A stretch of 17,915 bases of DNA. Source: an uncultured Mycoplasmatota bacterium. Its GTDB lineage: Bacteria; Bacillota_I; Bacilli_A; RF39; UBA660. Below, in pieces: positions 1 to 6,672 of the stretch. A model generated the notes under the pieces. The model did no database searches. It saw nothing but the letters and a program-made list of their open reading frames with translations, and was not told the origin of the DNA. Location: assembly GCA_900556025.1 (NCBI GenBank), contig USNG01000032.1, positions 1 through 17,915 on the forward strand, in the 5' to 3' direction. Every line of letters begins with the position of its first letter. Positions within the stretch are counted from its first letter, which is position 1. Both the position numbers and the translations under genes were made by a program.

Positions 1-60
1 GTAATTAGGCATGATAGTATTAAATTGGGGCTAGAAATAATGAATATTTTAATTAAATAA
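1..60 (+). CDS. Possible 3' end of an upstream gene (partial)
   Basis: Frame 1 is open from the first base to a TAA at 58-60 and reads as an amphipathic, Ile/Leu/Lys-rich C-terminus ending in NILIK. The other two forward frames hit stops within the first few codons. Nineteen open codons in such A/T-rich DNA are only weak evidence, so this could be chance. The family is not recognisable from the tail. No hairpin terminator is visible between it and the tRNA promoter. Confidence 0.35.
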   Translation, partial: VIRHDSIKLGLEIMNILIK

Positions 61-71
61 ATAAAAATCGC

Positions 72-99
72 TTGACTTTAACCCAATTGGTATGATAAT
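72..99 (+). promoter_or_regulatory. Promoter of tRNA-Ala
   Basis: TTGACT (72-77) and GATAAT (94-99) are separated by 16 bp, close to the SigA consensus TTGACA/TATAAT. The predicted start near 106 leaves a leader of about 30 nt before the tRNA. The leader holds a perfect 6-bp hairpin, CTTGAT/ATCAAG (109-124), which may be a processing or structural element. Confidence 0.7.
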
Positions 100-136
100 A
101 TTAATACGCTTGATTGTTATCAAGTGCCTACCTATT

Positions 137-213
137 GGGGAATTAGCTCAGTTGGCTAGAGCATCTGCCTTGCACGCAGGAGGTCGCGGGTTCAAGTCCC
201 ACATTCTCCACCA
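137..213 (+). tRNA. tRNA-Ala (anticodon UGC)
   Basis: A complete cloverleaf with encoded CCA (211-213). The acceptor stem GGGGAAT (137-143) pairs with ATTCTCC (203-209), with one G-U. The anticodon arm is TCTGC / loop CTTGCAC / GCAGG, giving anticodon TGC for alanine GCN codons. The T loop TTCAAGT is 191-197. The T stem GCGGG/CCCAC contains a C-A mismatch at its second pair (C187 against A201), which is unusual. It has its own promoter and an immediate intrinsic terminator, so it is a single-gene transcription unit. Confidence 0.95.
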
Positions 214-225
214 ATTAGGTTAATG

Positions 226-250
226 AAGTCCATTTATATGGACTTTTTTT
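226..250 (+). terminator. Intrinsic terminator after tRNA-Ala
   Basis: A perfect 8-bp stem AAGTCCAT (226-233) / ATGGACTT (238-245) with a 4-nt loop is followed by an uninterrupted T run to 250. Confidence 0.9.
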
Positions 251-267
251 ATGTCTCAAATTATGAT
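239..267 (+). promoter_or_regulatory. Possible promoter of the 295-1498 unit
   Basis: TGGACT (239-244) and TATGAT (262-267) lie 17 bp apart; each differs from the consensus at one or two bases. The -35 overlaps the preceding terminator stem. The -10 region sits in a 16-bp stretch, TATGATAATATTAATA (262-277), that exactly repeats positions 91-106 in the tRNA-Ala promoter. Confidence 0.45.
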
Positions 268-294
268 AATATTAATATATAATTTGGAGGAACA

Positions 295-558
295 ATGACA
301 AAAGAAGAAATAAAAAAATATTTAGAAGCTTGTGGTTTAAGCAAAACAAATATAGAAACAATACTTTCAAATGAAGAATATATAAAATTATTAGAAAGTA
401 ATATAAACAAATACAAAGAAACAGTAACTAATATAAATTCAAATATAGATCCATTCAAATCATTTGCAGGTATGAATGAATATCCAATACCAGAAGAAAA
501 GAAAAAAACAACTAAAAAACAAAAAACTTCAAAGAAAAAAGTAGTTAAAAAGAAATAA
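295..558 (+). CDS. Small Lys-tailed hypothetical protein (87 aa)
   Basis: Not a family I recognise. The start is fixed by GGAGG (286-290) four bases before ATG. The protein begins with a charged helical segment of about 55 residues (MTKEEIKKYLEACGLSKTNI), followed by a short Pro-containing hinge near residue 65 and a very basic tail of about 20 residues made almost only of Lys, Thr, Gln and Ser. The tail suggests binding to nucleic acid or to acidic lipid; this is inference from composition. No membrane segment or signal peptide is visible. It is first in a same-strand run with the DUF1003 gene (44 bp gap, no hairpin), although a TATAAT at 565-570 could give the next gene its own start. Confidence 0.75.
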   Translation: MTKEEIKKYLEACGLSKTNIETILSNEEYIKLLESNINKYKETVTNINSNIDPFKSFAGMNEYPIPEEKKKTTKKQKTSKKKVVKKK

Positions 559-564
559 AAATTG

Positions 565-570
565 TATAAT
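565..570 (+). promoter_or_regulatory. Possible -10 element before the DUF1003 gene
   Basis: A perfect TATAAT lies 33 bp before the ATG at 603, in the gap after the Lys-tailed protein. The position 17 bp further upstream shows no good -35, so the call rests on the -10 alone. Confidence 0.3.
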
Positions 571-602
571 AAATATATAAATAAAGATAGAAGAGGTGTA
601 TC

Positions 603-1130
603 ATGGCACAAACAAGAACAAAAAAAGATATAGTTAAAATGTTATTAAAAAACAAAGAATTAGAAAATGAAGACGAAGAACAATTAATGGAAATATTGTT
701 TAATGAACCAATAGCAATAGATGTTGATAAGTTAGCAGCAGAAAGCGAAACTTTTGGTGATAAGGTTGCAGATAAAGTAACAGAAGTTTGTGGTAGTTGG
801 GAATTTATTATTTCATTTGTAGTTATTTTAGCTTTATGGATGGGCGTAAACATTCTATTAGTTGCAAAACATGGAGATTCATTTGATCCATATCCATTTA
901 TATTACTAAATTTAGTATTATCATGTGTAGCTGCACTTCAAGCACCAATAATTATGATGAGCCAAAATAGATCAGCTAAAAAAGACTCTTTAAGAGGAAA
1001 AAATGATTATAAGACAGATTTAAAAAGTGAATTAATTTTAGAAGAATTACATGATCAAATGAGAAAAATCGCTTCAAATCAAAATAGAATATTAAGAATG
1101 TTAGAACCAAAAGATGAAGATAAGGAATAA
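603..1130 (+). CDS. DUF1003 family membrane protein
   Basis: The full DUF1003 signature is present: GSW at 64-66, a first membrane helix about 67-88, DPYPFILLN at 95-103, a second helix about 98-118, and MMSQNR at 118-123 followed by the conserved charged DYKTDLKSEL segment. The C-terminus (about 145-165) is a short predicted coiled coil, as is usual in the family. The length of 175 aa is typical. The family's biochemical role is not established; it is an inner-membrane protein with both termini probably cytoplasmic. AGAGGTG lies upstream of the ATG. The next gene (DUF805) starts 2 bp after the stop, so the two are almost certainly co-transcribed and translationally linked. The N-terminal 60 residues are acidic and less conserved. 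Confidence 0.92.
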   Translation: MAQTRTKKDIVKMLLKNKELENEDEEQLMEILFNEPIAIDVDKLAAESETFGDKVADKVTEVCGSWEFIISFVVILALWMGVNILLVAKHGDSFDPYPFILLNLVLSCVAALQAPIIMMSQNRSAKKDSLRGKNDYKTDLKSELILEELHDQMRKIASNQNRILRMLEPKDEDKE

Positions 1131-1132
1131 AT

Positions 1133-1498
1133 ATGATAGATGTATATAAAAAATATTGGAAGAATTATTCAAACTTTGATGGAAGAACATCTAAAAGAGA
1201 TTATTGGATAGTATTTTTATGGAATACAGTTCTTTCATTTTGTTTAGGTTTTACGGATTTAGTAATCAATAGTTCTGGAAACACAGCAGAAGCATCATTT
1301 GGATTACTATTTGGTATATTTGTAATGGTAAATTTAATTCCCACATTTTCAATATTAGTAAGAAGACTACATGACATTAATAAGTCAGGACTATATTACT
1401 TTGTAATATTCATTCCTCTAGCTGGTCCATTTATCTTATTATATTATTTAACAAGAGATACTAATAACGATAATAATAATTATCCATATGAAAAATAG
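1133..1498 (+). CDS. DUF805 family membrane protein (YhaH-like)
   Basis: The 121-aa protein has the DUF805 layout: an N-terminal FDGRTSKRDYW (15-25), three or four membrane segments (about 26-45, 56-75, 87-107) and the diagnostic VRRLHDINKSG (76-86) between the second and third. Family members are small inner-membrane proteins of unknown function, often near stress or envelope genes. The tail is a short hydrophilic Asn/Asp-rich stretch. AAGGA at 1122-1126, inside the end of the DUF1003 gene, serves as ribosome binding site. The gene closes the 295-1498 unit, and its stop codon lies inside the terminator stem. Confidence 0.92.
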   Translation: MIDVYKKYWKNYSNFDGRTSKRDYWIVFLWNTVLSFCLGFTDLVINSSGNTAEASFGLLFGIFVMVNLIPTFSILVRRLHDINKSGLYYFVIFIPLAGPFILLYYLTRDTNNDNNNYPYEK

Positions 1499-1522
1499 CT
1501 TTCATTATTGAAAGCTTTTTTT
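1497..1522. terminator. Bidirectional terminator between convergent genes
   Basis: A perfect 8-bp stem AGCTTTCA (1497-1504) / TGAAAGCT (1509-1516) with loop TTAT. The plus side is followed by seven T; the minus side by ATTTTTC. It ends the DUF805 unit and probably also the minus-strand gene, whose stop lies at 1521-1523. Confidence 0.88.
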
Positions 1523-2051
1523 ATTCTCCTATAGTTTTTTTCTGATCATCTTGAGCTTTTTTTCTTAAAGTTAGTGCTTTTTGATTACTAATTTTACCTT
1601 GAATACTTAGTACTTTTTCTTTTATACTTTCTTTTAATTTAACAGTAAAACCAAAAGCTTCTTCAGGATCAAACTCTTTATTACTAGAAATCATAACTAT
1701 AAATATAATTTTGTCTAAACTATTTTCTATTTGTTGGTAGCATCTAATTTCATCAAAACTCATAGGTATAATATTTTCATCTTTGGTAATCTTATCTAAA
1801 CTTTTACCTTTTTTAGACATATAAATATTAAAACCAGGTAATAAAGATTGAAGAACATTTTTAGCAATTAATAATTTTGACTTTTTATTATCAAATAAAC
1901 TTTCTCTTATTTCTTTATTATTTTTGATAATATTTTCATAGTCAAATTTATATCCATTATCACCTAGCAATAAGAAATATTCATAAACGCCTTTAACGTT
2001 CAATATGGCTGTTAAAATAGCACTAGTAGTTATTAAATTTTTCTTCTTCAT
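1521..2051 (-). CDS. Hypothetical protein (176 aa)
   Basis: Not recognised. A strong AGGAGG (plus positions 2057-2062) sits five bases before the ATG, so expression is likely. The protein starts with a short basic segment and a weak hydrophobic stretch (about 6-20), has a second apolar patch with LLPGFNIYMS near residue 70-80, and ends in a basic helical region rich in Lys and Gln. The hydrophobic segments are too weak to call clear transmembrane helices; peripheral membrane association is possible. It is monocistronic and convergent with the DUF805 gene, sharing the terminator at 1497-1522. Confidence 0.75.
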   Translation of the reverse strand: MKKKNLITTSAILTAILNVKGVYEYFLLLGDNGYKFDYENIIKNNKEIRESLFDNKKSKLLIAKNVLQSLLPGFNIYMSKKGKSLDKITKDENIIPMSFDEIRCYQQIENSLDKIIFIVMISSNKEFDPEEAFGFTVKLKESIKEKVLSIQGKISNQKALTLRKKAQDDQKKTIGE

Positions 2052-2122
2052 GTATTCCTCCTAAACAAGTAAGAATATGATATCATTAATTTAAATAAAA
2101 TTAAATATTTTTTAAATTTCTA

Positions 2123-2131
2123 TGATATAAT
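2123..2131 (+). promoter_or_regulatory. Extended -10 promoter of the NifU-like/GGGtGRT operon
   Basis: TGATATAAT (TGn plus perfect TATAAT at 2126-2131) with no good -35, a classic extended -10 arrangement. The 13-bp string from 2119 is identical to the promoter at 17293-17305. Confidence 0.7.
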
Positions 2132-2167
2132 TTATATATAACATAGTGTATAGAGAAGGAGGAAAAA

Positions 2168-2860
2168 ATGATTTATACAAAAGAAGTAGAAGAAATGTGT
2201 AAAGTTGCTAAAGGCGCAAATCATGGATGTGCTCCAATCCCAGAAGAAGGCAAATGGGTTCAAGCAAAAGAAATTAAAGATATTTCTGGTCTTACACATG
2301 GTATCGGATGGTGTGCACCACAACAAGGAGCATGCAAACTTACACTAAACATTAAGGAAGGAATAATACAAGAAGCACTTGTTGAGACAATAGGATGTTC
2401 TGGTATGACACATAGTGCTGCAATGGCAGGAGAAATACTAGTTGGTAAAACTATTTTAGAAGCATTAAATACAGATTTAGTATGTGATGCAATTAATACT
2501 GCTATGAGAGAGTTATTCTTACAAATAGTATATGGCCGTAGTCAATCAGCTTTCTCTGAAGGAGGACTTGCAATTGGTGCTGGACTAGAAGATTTAGGAA
2601 AAGGAACAAGAAGTCAAGTAGGAACAATTTATTCAACTGTATCTAAAGGTCCAAGATATTTAGAATTAGCTGAAGGATATATCGTTGAAATAGGATTAGA
2701 TAAAAATGATGAAATCATTGGATATAAATATGTTAACTTAGGAAAAATGATGGAAAATATCAAAAAAGGTATTGAACCTATGGAAGCAATAGAAAAAGCT
2801 AGTGGTACTTATGGAAGATTCGATGAAGCTGTAAAGAAAATCGATCCAAGAAAGGAGTAA
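2168..2860 (+). CDS. NifU/IscU-like iron-sulfur scaffold protein
   Basis: The central part aligns by eye with the NifU/IscU N-terminal scaffold: a Cys-containing strand (C49, C56) in an amyloid-like LTLNIKEG segment, then VETIGCSGMTHS (C77, matching the GCG.A..SS loop), an ILVGKTILEAL helix and C106. These would be the cluster ligands. The protein (230 aa) is longer than IscU and has extra N-terminal cysteines (C11, C21) and a C-terminal extension of about 100 residues. AAGGAGG at 2156-2162 defines the start. The GGGtGRT gene follows after 4 bp, the reported partner arrangement in many Firmicutes as I recall it. Expected cytoplasmic; a role in Fe-S or another metal-cofactor pathway is inferred from fold and context only. 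TSCPD-type naming would be the alternative. Confidence 0.85.
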   Translation: MIYTKEVEEMCKVAKGANHGCAPIPEEGKWVQAKEIKDISGLTHGIGWCAPQQGACKLTLNIKEGIIQEALVETIGCSGMTHSAAMAGEILVGKTILEALNTDLVCDAINTAMRELFLQIVYGRSQSAFSEGGLAIGAGLEDLGKGTRSQVGTIYSTVSKGPRYLELAEGYIVEIGLDKNDEIIGYKYVNLGKMMENIKKGIEPMEAIEKASGTYGRFDEAVKKIDPRKE

Positions 2861-2864
2861 TATA

Positions 2865-3863
2865 ATGGCATTATTTGAAAGTTATGAAAGAAGAATTCCA
2901 CAAATTCAAAAAGTTATGGATAAATATGGTATAAAAGATTTTGAAGAAGCAAGAAATCTATGTAAAGAAAAAGGTTTTGATCCATATGAAATAGTAAAAG
3001 GAATTCAACCAATTTGTTTTGAAAATGCTTGTTGGGCTTATACATTAGGAGCAGCAATAGCTATTAAAAGTGGAAGAACTAAAGCTAGTGAAGCAGCTAA
3101 AGCTATTGGAGAAGGATTACAAGCATTCTGTATTCCAGGGAGTGTAGCAGATGATAGAAAAGTAGGATTAGGACATGGAAACTTAGCATCAATGCTACTA
3201 AGTGAAGATACTAAATGTTTTGCATTCTTAGCAGGACATGAATCTTTTGCAGCAGCAGAAGGAGCCATTGGTATTGCTAAAAGTGCTAACAAAGTAAGGA
3301 AAGAACCATTAAGAGTTATATTAAATGGTTTAGGAAAAGATGCTGCTCAAATAATATCAAGAATAAATGGATTTACTTATGTAAAAACTGACTTTGATTT
3401 CTTTACTGGAAAAGTAAAAGTTGTTGAAGAAATTAAATATTCAGATGGTGAAAGAAGTAAAGTACGTTGTTATGGAGCAAATGATGTTAGAGAAGGTGTA
3501 GCCATAATGCATTTAGAAGGAGTTGATGTATCAATCACAGGAAACTCTACTAATCCAACACGTTTTCAACATCCAGTTGCAGGAACTTATAAAAAAGAAT
3601 GCGTTGAAATGGGTAAAAAGTATTTCTCAGTTGCATCAGGTGGTGGAACAGGAAGAACATTACATCCAGATAATATGGCTGCAGGACCTGCATCATATGG
3701 TATGACAGATACTATGGGTAGAATGCATAGTGATGCTCAATTTGCAGGATCAAGTTCAGTACCAGCTCATGTAGAAATGATGGGATTAATCGGAATGGGT
3801 AATAACCCTATGGTTGGTGCTACAGTATCAGTTGCAGTAGCAGTAGAAGAAGCATTTAAATAA
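2865..3863 (+). CDS. GGGtGRT family protein
   Basis: The protein carries the motif that names Pfam family GGGtGRT (GGGTGRT at 259-265) in a Gly/Met-rich C-terminal domain continuing with LHPDNMAAG and ending in a glycine- and valine-rich segment. The length of 332 aa is normal for the family, and no membrane segment is seen. The biochemical function is not known to me; the Gly-rich loop and HPDN stretch suggest a nucleotide- or cofactor-binding site (inference). The ribosome binding site (AAAGGAG) overlaps the end of the NifU-like gene, so the two products are made together. Cysteines cluster in the N-terminal half (for example the ICFENACW region near residue 50-57), which would be compatible with receiving a cluster from the scaffold. 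Confidence 0.92.
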   Translation: MALFESYERRIPQIQKVMDKYGIKDFEEARNLCKEKGFDPYEIVKGIQPICFENACWAYTLGAAIAIKSGRTKASEAAKAIGEGLQAFCIPGSVADDRKVGLGHGNLASMLLSEDTKCFAFLAGHESFAAAEGAIGIAKSANKVRKEPLRVILNGLGKDAAQIISRINGFTYVKTDFDFFTGKVKVVEEIKYSDGERSKVRCYGANDVREGVAIMHLEGVDVSITGNSTNPTRFQHPVAGTYKKECVEMGKKYFSVASGGGTGRTLHPDNMAAGPASYGMTDTMGRMHSDAQFAGSSSVPAHVEMMGLIGMGNNPMVGATVSVAVAVEEAFK

Positions 3864-3869
3864 AAGATT

Positions 3870-3892
3870 AAGCACTTTCAAAAGTGCTTTTT
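3870..3892 (+). terminator. Intrinsic terminator after GGGtGRT gene
   Basis: Stem AAGCACTT (3870-3877) / AAGTGCTT (3882-3889), loop TCAA, followed by T to 3892. Confidence 0.85.
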
Positions 3893-3895
3893 GTA

Positions 3896-3904
3896 TGCTA
3901 TTAT
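3896..3904 (+). promoter_or_regulatory. Extended -10 promoter before CPBP protease gene
   Basis: TGCTATTAT (TGn plus TATTAT at 3899-3904) directly follows the terminator and lies 23 bp before the ATG at 3928. No convincing -35. Confidence 0.5.
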
Positions 3905-3927
3905 ATTTATAGTAGAGGAAGATTAAA

Positions 3928-5379
3928 ATGAAAGAAACTAAAAAAGAAGAGAAAAAATCAAAACATATATTTTTATTTTTTATTAAAATGTTTTTAATAT
4001 TTATAATAATAGATTTTATATCAATCTTGTTTGTTAATATATGCGTACATGGAGTTAATAACTTTAAGTATGGTGGAGAACTTTTATCAGAAATATTCTA
4101 TGCAATAATAATGCTCGTCGTTATGCTACTATTTAAAAACTCTTATGTATTTACAAATGATAAAACAAAATTTATTAAATCATTAAAATATTGTATTCCA
4201 ATGTTCATAATAACTGGTTTAATTTTATTAGGAAATTTAGGAGAACTACATAACACAACAATAGGAAATCTTACAAATGCATTATTGTTATGTGCATTTG
4301 TTGGAATAGCAGAAGAATTCATGTGTAGAGGATGGGTTCAAAACGAGTTTATTGAAAGATATGGTTATGATAAAAAACATATAATTTTATCAATAATACT
4401 ATCTTCATGTATATTTGGAATAATTCACTTAACAAATATAACAGTGCAAGATGCATTCACAACATTACTTCAAGTATTACAAGCAACAGCAATCGGATTT
4501 ATGTTTGGAAGCATTTATTATAAAACAAAAAATATATGGACAGTTGCTTTTCTACATGGATTATATGATTTCTCAATATTTTTAGGAGAAGTAAATTTAA
4601 TAAAAGATTGTACTTATACATTACCAAATTTACCAACAAGTATAGTTTCATTAATTAGTTCATTAATATTAATTATATATTTTGTATTATCTGGAGTACT
4701 AGTATTAATGCAAACAGACTTAAAAGAAAAATCTAAAAAAGTAAAAGATACTAGCGCAGTAGTACTAGCATTAATAATTACATTTTCATGTATCTTTATT
4801 CCATTTGAGAAACTAATCAAAGGATATGAAGATACTGAAGTTTGTTATGAATATACAAATACAGAAATGTTGAAAAATTTCACAGTACATTATCCATATC
4901 AAAAAATGTATAAAATATATTATGAAACAGAAGATGTAAAATATAATACAATCGGAGAAGAACCTATTAAAGTATATGATACAATCAACTTCAAATTTGA
5001 ACTTTATAGAGAAAACAAAAAACTATATATAAAGAATGTTAATACAGGTTATAAAATAGAATTAGAATATGAAGATGTATATAATTATGACTACGAAGTA
5101 ATAGAGGAAGAAAATGAATATTTAATTTTGATTCATAGTAATGATGGAAACACTTCAAAAATATATTATAGTAATTATATGACTAAAGAAAACATGGATA
5201 ATACAGATGAATACTTAAATAAACTTAAAAATTCATTCACAGAAATAGTATTACCATCACTAAATGGATTTGGATACTTAACAACGGAAGAATCTAATTA
5301 TAAATATCCAGTATTTGCTGATGCAACAAATGATTACTTTATTATAAAAGAAGATGGTCTTGTTTATTTAATGAAATAA
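3928..5379 (+). CDS. CPBP intramembrane metalloprotease with extra C-terminal domain
   Basis: An intramembrane CAAX/CPBP (Abi) protease. All catalytic motifs are visible: E129-E130 and R134 in EEFMCRG, F163 and H167 in FGIIHLTN, and H210 with D214 in FLHGLYD. About eight or nine membrane helices run from residue 15 to 293 (roughly 15-40, 55-70, 88-104, 117-128, 152-170, 183-197, 203-217, 237-262, 277-293). After the last helix there is a soluble tail of about 190 residues, rich in Tyr, Glu and Asn, probably outside the membrane. At 483 aa the protein is nearly twice a bare CPBP protease. AGAGGAAGA precedes the start. The next gene follows after 20 bp without a terminator, so the pair is likely co-transcribed. 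Bacterial CPBP proteins act in prenyl-protein-type proteolysis, bacteriocin immunity or signalling; which applies here cannot be read from the sequence. Confidence 0.9.
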   Translation: MKETKKEEKKSKHIFLFFIKMFLIFIIIDFISILFVNICVHGVNNFKYGGELLSEIFYAIIMLVVMLLFKNSYVFTNDKTKFIKSLKYCIPMFIITGLILLGNLGELHNTTIGNLTNALLLCAFVGIAEEFMCRGWVQNEFIERYGYDKKHIILSIILSSCIFGIIHLTNITVQDAFTTLLQVLQATAIGFMFGSIYYKTKNIWTVAFLHGLYDFSIFLGEVNLIKDCTYTLPNLPTSIVSLISSLILIIYFVLSGVLVLMQTDLKEKSKKVKDTSAVVLALIITFSCIFIPFEKLIKGYEDTEVCYEYTNTEMLKNFTVHYPYQKMYKIYYETEDVKYNTIGEEPIKVYDTINFKFELYRENKKLYIKNVNTGYKIELEYEDVYNYDYEVIEEENEYLILIHSNDGNTSKIYYSNYMTKENMDNTDEYLNKLKNSFTEIVLPSLNGFGYLTTEESNYKYPVFADATNDYFIIKEDGLVYLMK

Positions 5380-5399
5380 ATTAAGAATTGGGGGTGTTT

Positions 5400-6644
5400 A
5401 TGCAAGAATCAAAATTCAATGTAGTAGATATAGTATTAGAACTAATGGATGAAGGAAAAAGTTTAGATGAAATAATAGCTATTACTAATTTAGATAAACA
5501 TTATTTAAAATCACTACTAAGTAAAATTAAAAGTAGTATTGTAAGTGAATTAGATGATCAAAGATTTCCATATATTAAAACTATTAATGAAACATTAAAA
5601 AAGAAAACTAATAAAAGATTAATGAGAAATTATAGTGAAGATAAAAAGAAAATAGTATTATATCTATTATCAAAAAATAGAACATTTAAAGACTTAACAA
5701 TAATAATGAATTTAACACCTTGCAAATGCTTATCATTATTAAAATCAATTTATTATGATATTTATATGTATGATATAGAAGAAGAAAAACAATATATACC
5801 ACTTATAAAAAAATGTTTAAGTCAAGCAACAACTCATATGAAACCAAAAGATAGTTCACAAGAAAAAAGTATTATAATAAATCCATTAGATGAATTTGCT
5901 GTATTTACTAATCATAGAGATGAAATATTTATATCAAATACTAAAATACAACAAGTATATGAATTAGAAAGTGAACATCCTAGATTTATAGTAATTTCTG
6001 ATACTCATTTTGGAAGTATATTTGAATCAATTGAATATTTAGAAATGGTATATGAATATGCGGTTAAACATGGAATAAAATATATATTTCACTGTGGTGA
6101 TTTAATTGAAGGTGAAGAATATTATGATTCTGGAAGAAATAAATGGGAATATAGAAATATATATTTACAAATAGAACACATATTAAATGATTATTGTTAT
6201 GATGAAAGTATTAAAAACATTATTTTATTAGGTAATCATGATGTTAAATCATTAAAGGTTAGAGGAATAGATTTAAATGATGTTTTAAGAGAAAGAAGCG
6301 ACTTTATTTCATTAGGATATAGAAATGGCTATATTAAAGTAAAAGATGATTATATAGCTTTAAAACATGATATTAAAAGAATGTTAAATCCTAATTATTC
6401 ATTAGCAACATCATTAAGTTTCTCAGGACACACACATCAATATAGATGCAAATTTGATGATAAAAGTGTTAGATTTATAGTACCAACATTATCAAATATG
6501 AAATCAGAAAAAGAAGTAGTAAACATAGGATTTCTAGTTGGAGAATTAGATTTATCAAATAAAATAGATAGAATCAAAATAGATTATATAGATTTAACAA
6601 ACGAAAGTAGAGTATATACTTTTGAAAGAAAAAAACACATTTAA
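5400..6644 (+). CDS. Calcineurin-like phosphoesterase with N-terminal helix-turn-helix-like repeats
   Basis: The C-terminal half is a calcineurin-like metallophosphoesterase with every metal-ligand motif: SDTH (D201, H203), CGDL (D234), GNHD (N279, H280), LKHD (H323) and SGHTH (H344, H346). The first 130 residues hold two similar helical units (about 10-47 and 83-119), each reading like a short helix-turn-helix (SLDEIIAITNLDKHYLKSLL and the RTFKDLTIIMNLTPCKCLSL segment). An acidic linker joins them to the enzyme. The expected reaction is phosphodiester or phosphomonoester hydrolysis with two metals; the substrate is unknown. I chose ATG 5400 over an in-frame TTG at 5388 because GGGGGTG (5390-5396) sits correctly before it. 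It lies directly downstream of the CPBP protease gene. The HTH reading is my inference from pattern. Confidence 0.88.
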   Translation: MQESKFNVVDIVLELMDEGKSLDEIIAITNLDKHYLKSLLSKIKSSIVSELDDQRFPYIKTINETLKKKTNKRLMRNYSEDKKKIVLYLLSKNRTFKDLTIIMNLTPCKCLSLLKSIYYDIYMYDIEEEKQYIPLIKKCLSQATTHMKPKDSSQEKSIIINPLDEFAVFTNHRDEIFISNTKIQQVYELESEHPRFIVISDTHFGSIFESIEYLEMVYEYAVKHGIKYIFHCGDLIEGEEYYDSGRNKWEYRNIYLQIEHILNDYCYDESIKNIILLGNHDVKSLKVRGIDLNDVLRERSDFISLGYRNGYIKVKDDYIALKHDIKRMLNPNYSLATSLSFSGHTHQYRCKFDDKSVRFIVPTLSNMKSEKEVVNIGFLVGELDLSNKIDRIKIDYIDLTNESRVYTFERKKHI

Positions 6645-6672
6645 AAAAGATCTCATTCATTTGAGATCTTTT
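6645..6672. terminator. Bidirectional terminator between phosphoesterase and RNase J genes
   Basis: A perfect 11-bp stem AAAAGATCTCA (6645-6655) / TGAGATCTTTT (6662-6672) with a 6-nt loop. A/T runs on both arms make it work in both directions. The RNase J stop codon (6653-6655) lies inside the stem. Confidence 0.9.

Noticed and set aside
261..853. Minus-strand open frames opposite the Lys-tailed and DUF1003 genes
   Set aside because: They are the antisense of well-supported plus-strand genes, give Phe/Ser/Ile-rich low-complexity proteins and lack ribosome binding sites.
2132..3705. Other-frame open frames within the NifU-like and GGGtGRT genes
   Set aside because: Shadows of recognised families; no ribosome binding sites and no sensible protein features.
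5388..5390. TTG as start of the phosphoesterase
   Set aside because: It overlaps the GGGGGTG ribosome binding site that fits ATG 5400.
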